Shown: positions 15,775-23,969, counted from the stretch's first letter. The stretch is 46,801 nt of DNA from Collinsella sp. AM17-1 (GCF_003470665.1 NZ_QRJZ01000020.1:1-46801), one strand, 5' to 3'. Numbers and translations: made by a program. Notes: a model not told the origin generated them from the sequence alone.

Positions 15775-16701
15775 CTATGCGAGCTCGTCGGTAATCGCCG
15801 CGACCTGCTCGGCCGTCTCGCACGAATACACGCGAACGTCGCTCAGCGTACGCTTGACCAGGCCCGACAGCGTTTTGCCGGGGCCGACCTCAATAAACGT
15901 GTCGATGCCCTGATCCTGCAGCGCATGCAGGGTGTCAACCCAGCGCACGGCATGGCTCACCTGGTTGGCCAAGACATCCGATGCTGCTCGCGGGTCCGCC
16001 GGATAGGGCGCCGCCGTCATGTTTGCCATGACCGAAATCAGCAGCAAAGACGGCGCGTGGCCGGCTTGGATATACGTCGCCAGCCCCTCAGTCGCCTCGG
16101 CCATATAGGGGCTATGAAATGCACCCGACACCGCGACTTTCATAGCGCGGCCGCCAGCCTCTTTTACTAGGACGTCGAGCTCCTGCAGCGCCTCGGGCGC
16201 TCCAGCAACAACCGTCTGCTGCGGGCTGTTGTAGTTGACCGGCCAGCAGTCCTCGCCGGCCTGCGCAGCCAGGTTCTCGACTTGCGCCGCATCGAGCTTA
16301 ATGACGGCGCGCATGCCGCCCGGATGGCGCTCAGCAGCCGCGGCCATCAATGCCGCGCGCTCACACACGAGCTCAAAGCCCGCTCGCGTATCGAACGCCC
16401 CCGCAAAGGTGAGCGCAGCGACCTCGCCCAGCGAGAATCCCGCACAGGCGGCAGGCACCACGCCGCGCTCGCGCAGTGCGGCAGCCGCTGCTAGGTCGTG
16501 AACAAACACGCAAGGCTGCGTGTTCTCGGTCTGCGAGAGCTCCTCCTTGGAGGCGCTCCGGCACTGCTCACTGGTTCCCGGACGCACCTCGTCGGCGATC
16601 GCGAACACCTCGGCAGCCGCCGGCGATGCTTCGATCAGGTCGACACCCATCGCGGGGTGCTGGGCACCCTGGCCGGCGAACAGAAACGCTACGCTACCCA
16701 T
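15775..16701 (-). CDS. fabD: Malonyl-CoA:ACP transacylase
   Basis: Loads malonyl groups from CoA to ACP (308 aa). FLFAGQGAQHPAMG is the N-terminal signature; the nucleophile Ser90 lies in GFSLGE and the partner His196 in GAFHSPYM. The usual GHSLGE His next to the serine is Phe, a variation also seen at this position in some Gram-positive FabDs (often Leu). ATG 16701 overlaps the end of fabK by 13 bases; a GTG at 16707 is possible but too close to the GAAGGG ribosome-binding site. Confidence 0.93.
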   Translation of the reverse strand: MGSVAFLFAGQGAQHPAMGVDLIEASPAAAEVFAIADEVRPGTSEQCRSASKEELSQTENTQPCVFVHDLAAAAALRERGVVPAACAGFSLGEVAALTFAGAFDTRAGFELVCERAALMAAAAERHPGGMRAVIKLDAAQVENLAAQAGEDCWPVNYNSPQQTVVAGAPEALQELDVLVKEAGGRAMKVAVSGAFHSPYMAEATEGLATYIQAGHAPSLLLISVMANMTAAPYPADPRAASDVLANQVSHAVRWVDTLHALQDQGIDTFIEVGPGKTLSGLVKRTLSDVRVYSCETAEQVAAITDELA

Positions 16702-17633
16702 GCGCACGCACCCTTCAGGACGTGTTCGGCGCCATCGACCAGGTCGTCAACGATTTCGCACGCACTCTGGCGCTCGTTGACCATGCCGGCAATCTGTCCG
16801 CACAGATACGAACCCTCTTCGTAATTACCGTCCTTTGCGGCCTTGCGAAGAGCACCCGTGCCCATGGCCCCAAGCTCCTCGGCACTTGCGCCCGCCGCCT
16901 CACTTTTGGCGTAGGCATTGGTGAAGGGGCTCTTGAGCGCACGCACCGGATGTCCCGTCGAGCGGCCAGTCGCACGCGTCGAAGTGTCGTTGGCCTTCAG
17001 GACCATCTCCTTGTACTGCTCCGAGACGGTGCACTCATTTGCAACGAGAAAGCGCGTACCCACCTGGACGCCGGCAGCGCCCAGCATAAAAGCGGCCGCC
17101 ACGCCGCGGCCGTCGGCAATACCGCCGGCAGCCACGACGGGAATGTCGACCGCATCGACGACCTGCGGCACCAGTGCCATCGTCGAGGTCTCGCCAATAT
17201 GGCCGCCCGATTCGGTGCCCTCGGCAACCACGGCGGTGGCCCCACGACGCGCCACGAGACGGGCGAGCGCTACCGAAGCCACAACGGGGATGACCTTGAT
17301 GCCCGCATCGTTCCACGCCTTCATGTACTTGGCGGGATTGCCGGCACCCGTCACGACGACCGGCACCCGCTCGTCAATCACGACCTGGGCGACCTCGTCG
17401 GCAAACGGGCTCATGAGCATGACGTTGACGCCAAAGGGCTTATCCGTCCTGGCGCGCAGCTTGTGAATCTGGTCGCGCAGCCAGTCGGCGTCGGCGTTCA
17501 TGGCCGCGATAATCCCTAAGCCGCCCGCCTCGGACACTGCGGACGCCAACGAGGCGTCGGCAATCCAGGCCATACCGCCCTGGAACACGGGCTTTTCGAT
17601 GCCGAGCAGATCGCAGAGAGGAGTCTTGAGCAT
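16689..17633 (-). CDS. fabK: Enoyl-ACP reductase II (FMN-dependent)
   Basis: A TIM-barrel flavoprotein (314 aa) of the FabK/nitronate monooxygenase-like family that reduces enoyl-ACP in the last elongation step. PVFQGGMAWIADASLA, AVVAEGTESGGHIGE and VVAAGGIADGRGVAAAFMLGAAGVQVGTRF are typical. It sits between acpP and fabD as in streptococcal and clostridial clusters, so it is FabK rather than a nitronate enzyme. No FabI is visible; FabK enzymes are known to be insensitive to triclosan. Confidence 0.93.
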   Translation of the reverse strand: MLKTPLCDLLGIEKPVFQGGMAWIADASLASAVSEAGGLGIIAAMNADADWLRDQIHKLRARTDKPFGVNVMLMSPFADEVAQVVIDERVPVVVTGAGNPAKYMKAWNDAGIKVIPVVASVALARLVARRGATAVVAEGTESGGHIGETSTMALVPQVVDAVDIPVVAAGGIADGRGVAAAFMLGAAGVQVGTRFLVANECTVSEQYKEMVLKANDTSTRATGRSTGHPVRALKSPFTNAYAKSEAAGASAEELGAMGTGALRKAAKDGNYEEGSYLCGQIAGMVNERQSACEIVDDLVDGAEHVLKGACAWVA

Positions 17634-17635
17634 CT

Positions 17636-17872
17636 CTACTTCTCCAATGCCGCCTCGACCGTATCGGCGAACTCGCCGACCGTCTTGGGGTTCTCCTCGG
17701 TATCGAGCTGGATGCCAAACTCGTCCTCGACGGCGACGAGGATCTCGACGGTGCCCAGGCTGTCGAGACCAATCTCCTCGAGCGTGGACTCGGGCTTCAT
17801 CTCGACGTCGTCAAGGCCAGCGGTCTCGCGGATAACGTCGCAAACGCGCTCGAAGGTCTTCTGATCTGCCAT
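17636..17872 (-). CDS. acpP: Acyl carrier protein
   Basis: ACP (78 aa), the acidic four-helix carrier of growing acyl chains. The phosphopantetheine site is Ser38 in GLDSLGTVEI. ATG with an AGGAGA ribosome-binding site; 2 bases before fabK and 52 bases after fabH. Asp/Glu-rich throughout, as expected. Confidence 0.95.
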   Translation of the reverse strand: MADQKTFERVCDVIRETAGLDDVEMKPESTLEEIGLDSLGTVEILVAVEDEFGIQLDTEENPKTVGEFADTVEAALEK

Positions 17873-17924
17873 GGTAGTTCTCCTTTGTTTGTGCCCTAGG
17901 GGCGTTTTTATTTCCTATGTGCGA

Positions 17925-18884
17925 CTACTTCCAACGAAGCAGATAGCCACCTATATCCAGGCCGGCGCCAAATCCAACCAAGGCGATCGTGTCGCCCGTG
18001 TGAAGTGCACCGGCGTTTGCCAGCCGGTCGAGGGCAAGCGGAATGCATGCGCTCGAAATGTTGCCGATCTCGCGCAACGTGCGAACCACGCGCTCGTCCG
18101 GCACGCCCAGGCGCTTGACCGCCTGGTTCAAAATTCGCTCGTTGGCCTGATGGAATACAAAATGGTCGATGTCCTCGACCGCGATACTCGCGTCGCAGGC
18201 GAGCTTATGGACCGTGTCGCAGATGGCGTTGACGCCGAACTTGAACACGCGGCGGCCATTCATGGACAGCACGCTCTCGCTATCTGCGGAGGCCTTAAAC
18301 GGCGAGGTACCGACCAGACCGGGAACGCGCAACGTCTCGACGTCGGGCGCCGTCGAAAGCTCAACGGCAAGGGGGCTGTCTCCCCCAGCCTCAATCACTG
18401 CGGCACCTGCCCCATCGCCAAAGAGCACGCAGGTGGCGCGGTCGGTCCAGTCGAGCGCGCGAGTCATCTGCTCGGCAGCAACGACAAGCACGTGCTCGGC
18501 ACGGCCGCGGGCGATATAGCCCTCGGCGACATCGAGCGCAAATACGAAACCGGCGCAGGCCGCCGAGACATCGAAGGCAGGGCACGTCGCGCCTAGTCGC
18601 TCAGCAACGGCACACGCCTCAGCGGGAACAAGGTGGTCACCCGTCGTCGTCGAGCAGACGATCAGATCCAGCTGGCTCGCGTCGATTCCGGACACCTGGA
18701 GCGCCCGCTCGCTCGCCGCTACGGCAAGGTCGTCGAGCGACTCGGTGGTGCAGACATGGCGGCTCTTGATACCTGTGCGGGTAAAAATCCACTCATCCGA
18801 GGTATCGAGGAACTCGGACAGCTCGTCGTTGGAAACACTGCGCTCAGGAAGCGCCGAGCCTGTTCCAAGAATCGTGAAACCCAT
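17925..18884 (-). CDS. fabH: 3-oxoacyl-ACP synthase III
   Basis: Starts fatty-acid synthesis by condensing an acyl-CoA primer with malonyl-ACP (319 aa). The triad is Cys110 (SAACAGF), His245 (FHQAN) and Asn275 (GNISSA). The ATG at 18884 gives MGFTILGTGSALPE and is preceded by a very strong AAAGGAGG. First gene of the lipid operon; its promoter must lie in the 176-base gap with birA, which contains two direct repeats. Confidence 0.95.
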   Translation of the reverse strand: MGFTILGTGSALPERSVSNDELSEFLDTSDEWIFTRTGIKSRHVCTTESLDDLAVAASERALQVSGIDASQLDLIVCSTTTGDHLVPAEACAVAERLGATCPAFDVSAACAGFVFALDVAEGYIARGRAEHVLVVAAEQMTRALDWTDRATCVLFGDGAGAAVIEAGGDSPLAVELSTAPDVETLRVPGLVGTSPFKASADSESVLSMNGRRVFKFGVNAICDTVHKLACDASIAVEDIDHFVFHQANERILNQAVKRLGVPDERVVRTLREIGNISSACIPLALDRLANAGALHTGDTIALVGFGAGLDIGGYLLRWK

Positions 18885-18900
18885 CACTAGCCTCCTTTGA

Positions 18901-18967
18901 GTTGTTGACGTGTTTACATCGACCAAGAGAGGATAGCGCATTTTAGTCGTTGTTGACGTGTTAACAT
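18901..18967. promoter_or_regulatory. Paired 19-bp direct repeats between fabH and birA
   Basis: GTTGTTGACGTGTTTACAT (18901-18919) and GTTGTTGACGTGTTAACAT (18949-18967) differ at one base and are 48 bp apart. They lie in the divergent promoter region of the fatty-acid operon and birA, the nearer one about 17 bases from the fabH start. They look like a two-site operator for a transcription factor. They do not match the FapR or FabT consensus as I know them. TTGACG inside each could also act as a -35 toward birA. Confidence 0.6.
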
Positions 18968-19060
18968 TAAATTGTCCAAATGCGACAAAGGCTTCACATT
19001 GTGTCTATCTCTCGACACCATTACGCGATTGCCTTATTTACTTAGGAGGTAGCAACCGTT

Positions 19061-19837
19061 ATGGATGCCAAATTGACGATAGTCGACGTAACCGGATCGA
19101 CCAACGATGACCTGCTCGAAGCAGGAAAACAGGGAGCGCCGCACGGCACAGGACTTGCCGCCCGGGCTCAAACAGCAGGACGCGGCCGGCGCGGGCACAA
19201 GTGGGACTCAACCGTCGGCAACTTATTGCTTTCGATTGTCCTGCGCCCATGCGTTAATCCTGCAAAGTTCTCTGGTCTTGCCGCCGTCAGCGGCCTAGCG
19301 GTGCTCGAAGCACTCGAAAAGCAGGGTCTTGCAAACGAGATTCGCCTTAAATGGCCCAACGACCTTGTCGCACGAGGACGCAAGCTCGGCGGCATTCTGG
19401 TCGAGGCCGCACGCGATAACGAAGGCAAGCCCTTCGCCGTCTGCGGCATTGGCGTCAACGTAAACTACACGCCCCAAGAGATACCCGATGGCGGCCTGCC
19501 GGCAATTGGCCTGTCAGACCTCAACGAGAGAGTTCCCGCCGTCGACATGCTCCTCGATGAGGTCTATCACGCAGTTATAGACGCTGTAGATGCGTGGGCA
19601 GAGCGTCTTAACGCCATGGAAGAAGACGCCGGACCGCTCGCGCCCGTCCACGGCGAATATGTCACTCACCTCAATTGGATTGGGGAGCACGTTATCGCCC
19701 GTTCCCCTGCCGGCGACAAGCTGGCACGCGGCATCTTTAAAACCGTCGATGGCTTTGGTCGCGCGTGTATCGAAACGGAAGGCGGTTTGCGATCCTTCCA
19801 TTTTGAGGAGGCATCGCTGCGTCCCGCGAGCGAATAG
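19061..19837 (+). CDS. birA: Biotin-[acetyl-CoA-carboxylase] ligase
   Basis: Biotin protein ligase (258 aa) that attaches biotin to AccB through biotinyl-AMP. The signature GRGRRGHKW (40-48), KWPNDL (97-102) and KLGGIL (108-113) are present. It begins directly with the catalytic domain, so it lacks the DNA-binding HTH of E. coli BirA and cannot repress directly. A small C-terminal domain follows. ATG with an AGGAGGT ribosome-binding site. It is the only well-supported plus-strand gene in the left half of the window, divergent from its substrate's operon. Confidence 0.94.
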   Translation: MDAKLTIVDVTGSTNDDLLEAGKQGAPHGTGLAARAQTAGRGRRGHKWDSTVGNLLLSIVLRPCVNPAKFSGLAAVSGLAVLEALEKQGLANEIRLKWPNDLVARGRKLGGILVEAARDNEGKPFAVCGIGVNVNYTPQEIPDGGLPAIGLSDLNERVPAVDMLLDEVYHAVIDAVDAWAERLNAMEEDAGPLAPVHGEYVTHLNWIGEHVIARSPAGDKLARGIFKTVDGFGRACIETEGGLRSFHFEEASLRPASE

Positions 19838-19897
19838 GGCGCCACAGCCAGCCGCTCGGCAGCCTTATCCGGCGGTCCAATCCCATCATGCTAAACA

Positions 19898-19934
19898 AAA
19901 GGGCCCCGCTACCGTAACGGCAGCGGGGCCCTTT
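19898..19934. terminator. Bidirectional terminator between birA and rpsJ
   Basis: A 13-bp perfect stem (19898-19910 with 19922-19934) with a loop that can pair further (CCG/CGG). The minus strand continues UUUUGUUU, a good terminator for rpsJ; the plus strand has only a short U run for birA. The genes converge here. Confidence 0.9.
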
Positions 19935-19953
19935 AAGCTATGAGCGATATCGC

Positions 19954-20262
19954 TTAGAGCTTGATGTCGATGTCGACGCCAGCGGGGAGGTCGAGACGCA
20001 TGAGCGAATCAACGGTGCCCGAGGTGGGGTCGAGGATGTCGATGAGGCGCTTGTGAGTGCGCATCTCGAACTGCTCACGGGAGTCCTTGTTAATGTGCGG
20101 CGAGCGGATAACCGTGTACAGGTTGCGCTCGGTGGGCAGGGGGACAGGACCGGAAACGCGAGCGCCGGTCTTCTGAGCGGTCTCGACGATGAGCTTCGCG
20201 GACTGATCGACGACCTCGTGATCATAGCCCTTGAGGCGAATGCGGATCTTCTGGGTAGCCAA
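19954..20262 (-). CDS. rpsJ: Ribosomal protein S10
   Basis: Small-subunit protein S10/NusE (102 aa), also part of antitermination complexes. [25 protein letters not shown] and the [12 protein letters not shown] segment are diagnostic. Translation starts with TTG, with GGAGG seven bases upstream. It is the last gene of the rpsL-rpsG-fusA-rpsJ unit and is followed by a terminator, not by rplC. No tuf gene lies between fusA and rpsJ. Confidence 0.96.
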   Translation of the reverse strand: MATQKIRIRLKGYDHEVVDQSAKLIVETAQKTGARVSGPVPLPTERNLYTVIRSPHINKDSREQFEMRTHKRLIDILDPTSGTVDSLMRLDLPAGVDIDIKL

Positions 20263-20322
20263 CTTAAACCTCCAAAGAGTGCGAGAGATGTTCTCGCGGA
20301 TTACGTAACAGGGAGCTCGAAC

Positions 20323-22422
20323 TTAGGCGTTCTTGCTCATGACCTCGTCCACGATGGACTTGGGCGCGGGCTCATAAGAGTCGAACTGCATCGTGTAGGA
20401 TGCACGGCCCTGGGTCTGGGAGCGAAGGTCGGTAGCGTAACCGAACATCTCGCCCAGCGGCACCTTGGCACGGATGAGCTTGCTGTTCTTGCGATCCTCC
20501 ATGCCCTCGATCTTGCCGCGGCGACCGGAGAGGTTGCCCATAACGTCGCCCATGTACTGCTCGGGGGTCTCGACCTCGACAGCCATGATCGGCTCGAGCA
20601 GCTGCGGATCGGACTTCTTGAGGGCGTCCTTGATAGCCATGGAACCGGCGATCTTGAAGGCGGCCTCGGAGGAGTCGACCTCGTGGTAAGAACCGTCGAA
20701 CAGGGTGACCTTGACGTCGAGGACCGGGAAGCCGGCGATAACACCGGTGTTCAGGGCCTCCTGGATGCCCTTGTCGATGGACGGGATGTACTCCTTGGGC
20801 ACGACGCCGCCGACGATAGCGTTGACGAACTCGTAGCCGAAGCCCTCCTCCATCTTCTCGAGCTTGATGACGGCGTGGCCGTACTGACCGCGACCGCCGG
20901 ACTGACGGACGAACTTGCCCTCAGCCTTCTCGACGTCGTGACCAGCGGTCTCGCGGTAGGCAACCTGGGGCTTACCAACGTTAGCGTCAACCTTGAACTC
21001 GCGGAGCAGACGGTCGACGATAATCTCGAGGTGCAGCTCGCCCATGCCGGCGATGATGGTCTGGCCGGTCTCGTGGTTGGTGGACACCTGGAAGGTCGGG
21101 TCCTCCTCGGCGAGCTTGGTCAGAGCCAGGGACATCTTGTCCTGCTCGGCCTTGGTCTTGGGCTCGATGGCAACGTCGATAACGGGCTTGGCGAACTCGA
21201 TCTTCTCGAGGACGATCTCCTTGCCCTCGGCGCACAGGGTGTCACCGGTGGTGGAGTTCTTGAAGCCGACGCAAGCGACGATGTCGCCGGCGGCAGCGTC
21301 GTCACGGTCGATACGCTCGGCGGCGTTCATCTCGAGGATGCGGCCGAGACGCTCGCGCTGACCGTTGGAAGCGTTGACAACGTAGGAGCCGGACTCGGCG
21401 CGGCCGGAGTAAACGCGGACGTAGGTGAGCTTACCGACGAACGGGTCGGTCATGATCTTGAAGACCAGGCCGGAGAAGGGCTCATCGAAGGAAGGATGAC
21501 GCTGGATCTCCTCGCCGGTGTCCGGATCGGTACCGGTGACAGCCTCGACGTCGAGCGGGCTGGGCAGGTAGTCGACGACAGCGTCGAGCAGCTCCTGAAC
21601 GCCCTTGTTCTTGTAGGCGGAACCCACGAAGACGAGGTTGAGCTCGTTGGCCAAAACGCCCTTGCGCAGAGCAGCCTTGAGCTCCTCGACGGTGAAGTCC
21701 TCCTCCATAAGGATCTTCTCCATGAGCTCGTCGTCAAAGCTGGCAGCAGCGTCGAGGAGCTCCTCGCGCTTGGTGGCAGCGATGTCGGCAAACTCAGCCG
21801 GGATCTCGTCCATCGGCTCAGGGTAGGTCATGCCCTTCTCGTCGGCCTTGAAGTCCCATGCAGTCATGGTGACCAGGTCGATGACGCCCCAGAAGTTGTC
21901 CTCGGCGCCCATCGGGACCTGAGCGGCCACGGCGTTAGCGTCGAGACGATCCTTCATGGTCTCGATAGCGTTGAAGAAGTCAGCGCCCACGCGGTCATAC
22001 TTGTTGATGAAGGCGATGCGGGGGACGTTGAAGGTGGAAGCCTGACGCCAAACGGTCTCAGACTGGGGCTGAACGCCGGCAACGGCGTCGAAGACGGCGA
22101 CAGCGCCATCGAGGACGCGCAGGCAGCGCTCGACCTCGGCGGTGAAGTCAACGTGGCCCGGGGTGTCGATGATCTGGATGCGGTAGTCCTTACCGTCCTT
22201 GTTCCAGAAGCACGTGGTAGCAGCGGAGGTAATGGTTACGCCGCGCTCCTGCTCCTGAACCATCCAGTCCATGGTGGCAGCGCCCTCATGGACCTCACCG
22301 ATCTTGTGGGTCTTACCGGTGTAGTAAAGAATACGCTCGGTCGTGGTGGTCTTACCGGCATCGATGTGGGCCATGATGCCGATGTTACGGGTATCGGAAA
22401 GCTTGTACTTAGGCTTAGCCAT
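20323..22422 (-). CDS. fusA: Elongation factor G
   Basis: The GTPase (699 aa) that drives ribosomal translocation and, with RRF, recycling. G1 [20 protein letters not shown]2 region [30 protein letters not shown]3 DTPGHVDF and G4 NKYD are all present, followed by domains II-V at standard length. ATG start, 19 bases after rpsG. In many genomes tuf follows; here 60 bases lead to rpsJ. Confidence 0.97.
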   Translation of the reverse strand: MAKPKYKLSDTRNIGIMAHIDAGKTTTTERILYYTGKTHKIGEVHEGAATMDWMVQEQERGVTITSAATTCFWNKDGKDYRIQIIDTPGHVDFTAEVERCLRVLDGAVAVFDAVAGVQPQSETVWRQASTFNVPRIAFINKYDRVGADFFNAIETMKDRLDANAVAAQVPMGAEDNFWGVIDLVTMTAWDFKADEKGMTYPEPMDEIPAEFADIAATKREELLDAAASFDDELMEKILMEEDFTVEELKAALRKGVLANELNLVFVGSAYKNKGVQELLDAVVDYLPSPLDVEAVTGTDPDTGEEIQRHPSFDEPFSGLVFKIMTDPFVGKLTYVRVYSGRAESGSYVVNASNGQRERLGRILEMNAAERIDRDDAAAGDIVACVGFKNSTTGDTLCAEGKEIVLEKIEFAKPVIDVAIEPKTKAEQDKMSLALTKLAEEDPTFQVSTNHETGQTIIAGMGELHLEIIVDRLLREFKVDANVGKPQVAYRETAGHDVEKAEGKFVRQSGGRGQYGHAVIKLEKMEEGFGYEFVNAIVGGVVPKEYIPSIDKGIQEALNTGVIAGFPVLDVKVTLFDGSYHEVDSSEAAFKIAGSMAIKDALKKSDPQLLEPIMAVEVETPEQYMGDVMGNLSGRRGKIEGMEDRKNSKLIRAKVPLGEMFGYATDLRSQTQGRASYTMQFDSYEPAPKSIVDEVMSKNA

Positions 22423-22441
22423 GTTAGTTCCTTACCTTAAC

Positions 22442-22915
22442 TTACCAACGATAGTGAGAGAACGCGCGGTTGGCCTCGGCCATCTTGAAGACGTCCTCAC
22501 GCTTCTTGACGGAAGCGCCCAGGCCGTTGGAAGCGTCGAGGATCTCGTTGGCGAGACGCTCGGCCATGGTCTTCTCCTTGCGAGCGCGGGAGAAGTTGAC
22601 GATCCAGCGGATACCCAGAGCGGTGGAACGACGGGAGTTGACCTCCATCGGGACCTGATAGGTAGCGCCACCGACACGCTTGGGCTTAACCTCGAGCGTG
22701 GGCTTGACGTTGTCCATAGCCTTCTTGAAGGTAGCGAGAGCGTCGCCACCCTCGGACTTCTCGGCAACGATCTCGAAAGCGGTGTAAACGATGCGCTCAG
22801 CGGTGGCCTTCTTGCCGTCAAGAAGGACCTTGTTGATGAGCTGAGTCACCAGGCGGTTGTTGTAAACGGCGTCAGGCTGAACCTCACGACGATTAGCTGC
22901 TGCACGACGCGGCAT
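22442..22915 (-). CDS. rpsG: Ribosomal protein S7
   Basis: Small-subunit protein S7 (157 aa), primary binder of the 16S 3' domain. [36 protein letters not shown] is the family N-terminus, and [25 protein letters not shown] the C-terminus. ATG start with an AAGGAGA ribosome-binding site. Confidence 0.97.
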   Translation of the reverse strand: MPRRAAANRREVQPDAVYNNRLVTQLINKVLLDGKKATAERIVYTAFEIVAEKSEGGDALATFKKAMDNVKPTLEVKPKRVGGATYQVPMEVNSRRSTALGIRWIVNFSRARKEKTMAERLANEILDASNGLGASVKKREDVFKMAEANRAFSHYRW

Positions 22916-22989
22916 GTGAAATCTCCTTAAGTGTCTACCGTGCGGCGCTCAAGACGGCACACGGCGAAAGTATCAAAACGTTATCTGGC

Positions 22990-23367
22990 TTATTTGGCCT
23001 TGGGGCGCTTAGCACCGTACTTGGAACGAGCCTGCATACGGTTCTGGACCGGAGCAGCGTCGTAGGCGCCACGGATGACGTGATAACGGACACCAGGGAG
23101 GTCACGGACACGACCGCCGCGGACGAGCACGATGGAGTGCTCCTGCAGGTTGTGGCCCTCACCCGGGATGTAAGCGGTAACTTCGATGCCGTTGACGAGG
23201 CGAACACGGGCAACCTTACGAAGAGCCGAGTTCGGCTTCTTGGGGCTCGTGGTGAAGACGCGGGTGCACACGCCGCGCTTCTGGGAGTTGTGCTGCAGAG
23301 CAGCGTTCTTGGACTTCTTGGGCACGGAACGACGGCCCTGGCGAACCAGCTGGTTAATAGTAGGCAA
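22990..23367 (-). CDS. rpsL: Ribosomal protein S12
   Basis: Decoding-centre protein S12 (125 aa). [39 protein letters not shown] and [11 protein letters not shown] are diagnostic. Lys43 of the PKKPNSA loop is intact, but the second loop reads [13 protein letters not shown], with Arg88 (codon CGT, 23104-23106) where most bacteria have Lys. K88R is a known streptomycin-resistance change in mycobacteria. Translation starts with TTG behind AAGGAG. First gene of the str unit, with a strong promoter at 23461-23489. Confidence 0.97.
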   Translation of the reverse strand: MPTINQLVRQGRRSVPKKSKNAALQHNSQKRGVCTRVFTTSPKKPNSALRKVARVRLVNGIEVTAYIPGEGHNLQEHSIVLVRGGRVRDLPGVRYHVIRGAYDAAPVQNRMQARSKYGAKRPKAK

Positions 23368-23460
23368 AGCGTACTCCTTCTCGAATGATTCCAGCTTTCT
23401 GTAAAGTGCAACGGCTTGAATCGAGGGGTCAGCATCCCCCTACGAAACACGCAGTTCGAT

Positions 23461-23489
23461 AGGATACGTGGCGTTAGCTGTGCCGTCAA
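23461..23489 (-). promoter_or_regulatory. Promoter of rpsL-rpsG-fusA-rpsJ
   Basis: On the minus strand: TTGACG (23484-23489), 17-base spacer, TATCCT (23461-23466), about 95 bases upstream of the rpsL start. The spacer length is ideal. The conserved GGATACGCCCG motif ends 5 bases upstream of the -35. Confidence 0.72.
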
Positions 23490-23494
23490 CAGAC

Positions 23495-23530
23495 CACGCC
23501 GCCGGGCGTATCCCAAAATGAGCATATTTC
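23495..23530 (-). promoter_or_regulatory. Conserved upstream motif of the rpsL unit
   Basis: Minus strand: GAAATATG (23523-23530), 9 bases, then GGATACGCCCG-N3-GCGTG (23495-23513), directly upstream of the rpsL -35. The same two parts with the same 9-base spacing precede rplC, and the second part precedes rplB. A candidate activator or growth-control site for ribosomal-protein genes. Confidence 0.55.
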
Positions 23531-23573
23531 CGCAAAGCCTACACAAAAGGAATCCCCTCCTGTGCGCAAGGGT

Positions 23574-23712
23574 GGATTCCCGGGCCGGGCGGCCCGCTGT
23601 TTAAGTTTGCTGCTCTACAGTCCTGCGCAAGACGGAAAGCACATTAAGTGCTTTCCTTTGCGTGCGGAACTCGCGACAAACTTAAACAGCGGGCCGCCCG
23701 GACCGGGAATCC
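23574..23712. repeat. Giant hairpin with conserved core, rpsL-upstream copy
   Basis: 35-bp arms (23574-23608 and 23678-23712, one mismatch) enclose a 69-nt core. The core matches that at 6334-6402 except in the inner stem, which is GGAAAGCAC/GTGCTTTCC here against GAAGGCCAC/GTGGCCTTC there: both sides change together and pairing is kept. The arms share no sequence with the other copies. A small CCGACG-CGCT-CGTCGG hairpin (23711-23726) abuts it. It lies about 57 bases upstream of the rpsL motif, outside the transcript of the mapped promoter. Confidence 0.87.
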
Positions 23713-23738
23713 GACGCGCTCGTCGGGGCAACGTTACC

Positions 23739-23773
23739 TGCCAAAAAGGGACAGGTTTGTTTTGGTCGGTTTT
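23739..23773. repeat. Inverted repeat copy A flanking the sigma cassette
   Basis: A 35-bp sequence (TGCCAAAAAGGGACAG...GGTCGGTTTT) whose reverse complement occurs at 25686-25720 with 34 of 35 identical. The two copies face inward around the ECF sigma/anti-sigma genes, delimiting 1982 bp. No target-site duplication is visible at the outer edges. It contains the AAAGGGACAG theme of other small repeats here. Confidence 0.8.
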
Positions 23774-23838
23774 ATCTGCGGAAACGTCGCGCTCCAGCGG
23801 TGATCCGCCCTCATCTGTCATAGGGAAATCGGCGGCGC

Positions 23839-23969
23839 TTTCGGAAGTATGCGGCAAATTCTGGACCTGCCGAGCACGCCGGGGTTTTGCGATAATAAAC
23901 CCGCAGGTAGAGCGCTTGAGCATATGCGGTGTGGTCGGCCCATCGAGATTTTGCCGCATACTTCCGAAA
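23839..23969. repeat. 131-nt nested palindrome downstream of the anti-sigma gene
   Basis: 24-bp arms (23839-23862 and 23946-23969, 23 of 24 paired) built on TTTCGGAAGTATGCGGCAAA. The interior has a further partial stem (ACCTGC...GCAGGT). Unlike the giant hairpins its core is not related to theirs. It lies between the sigma cassette's terminator and inverted repeat A, so it is inside the delimited segment. The rest of 23368-24049 holds the rpsL promoter and the other elements listed. Confidence 0.65.

Noticed and set aside
16435..16450. Loss of the usual His beside the FabD nucleophile (GFSLGE) as a sign of an inactive enzyme.
   Set aside because: Ser90 and His196 are intact and this neighbour varies in active FabD proteins, so function is expected.
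20053..22440. A 795-codon plus-strand frame opposite fusA and rpsJ, and similar long frames opposite rplC, rpsC, accC, fabF and feoB.
   Set aside because: Same cause: shadows of real minus-strand genes with the same low-complexity Leu/Val/Asp composition.
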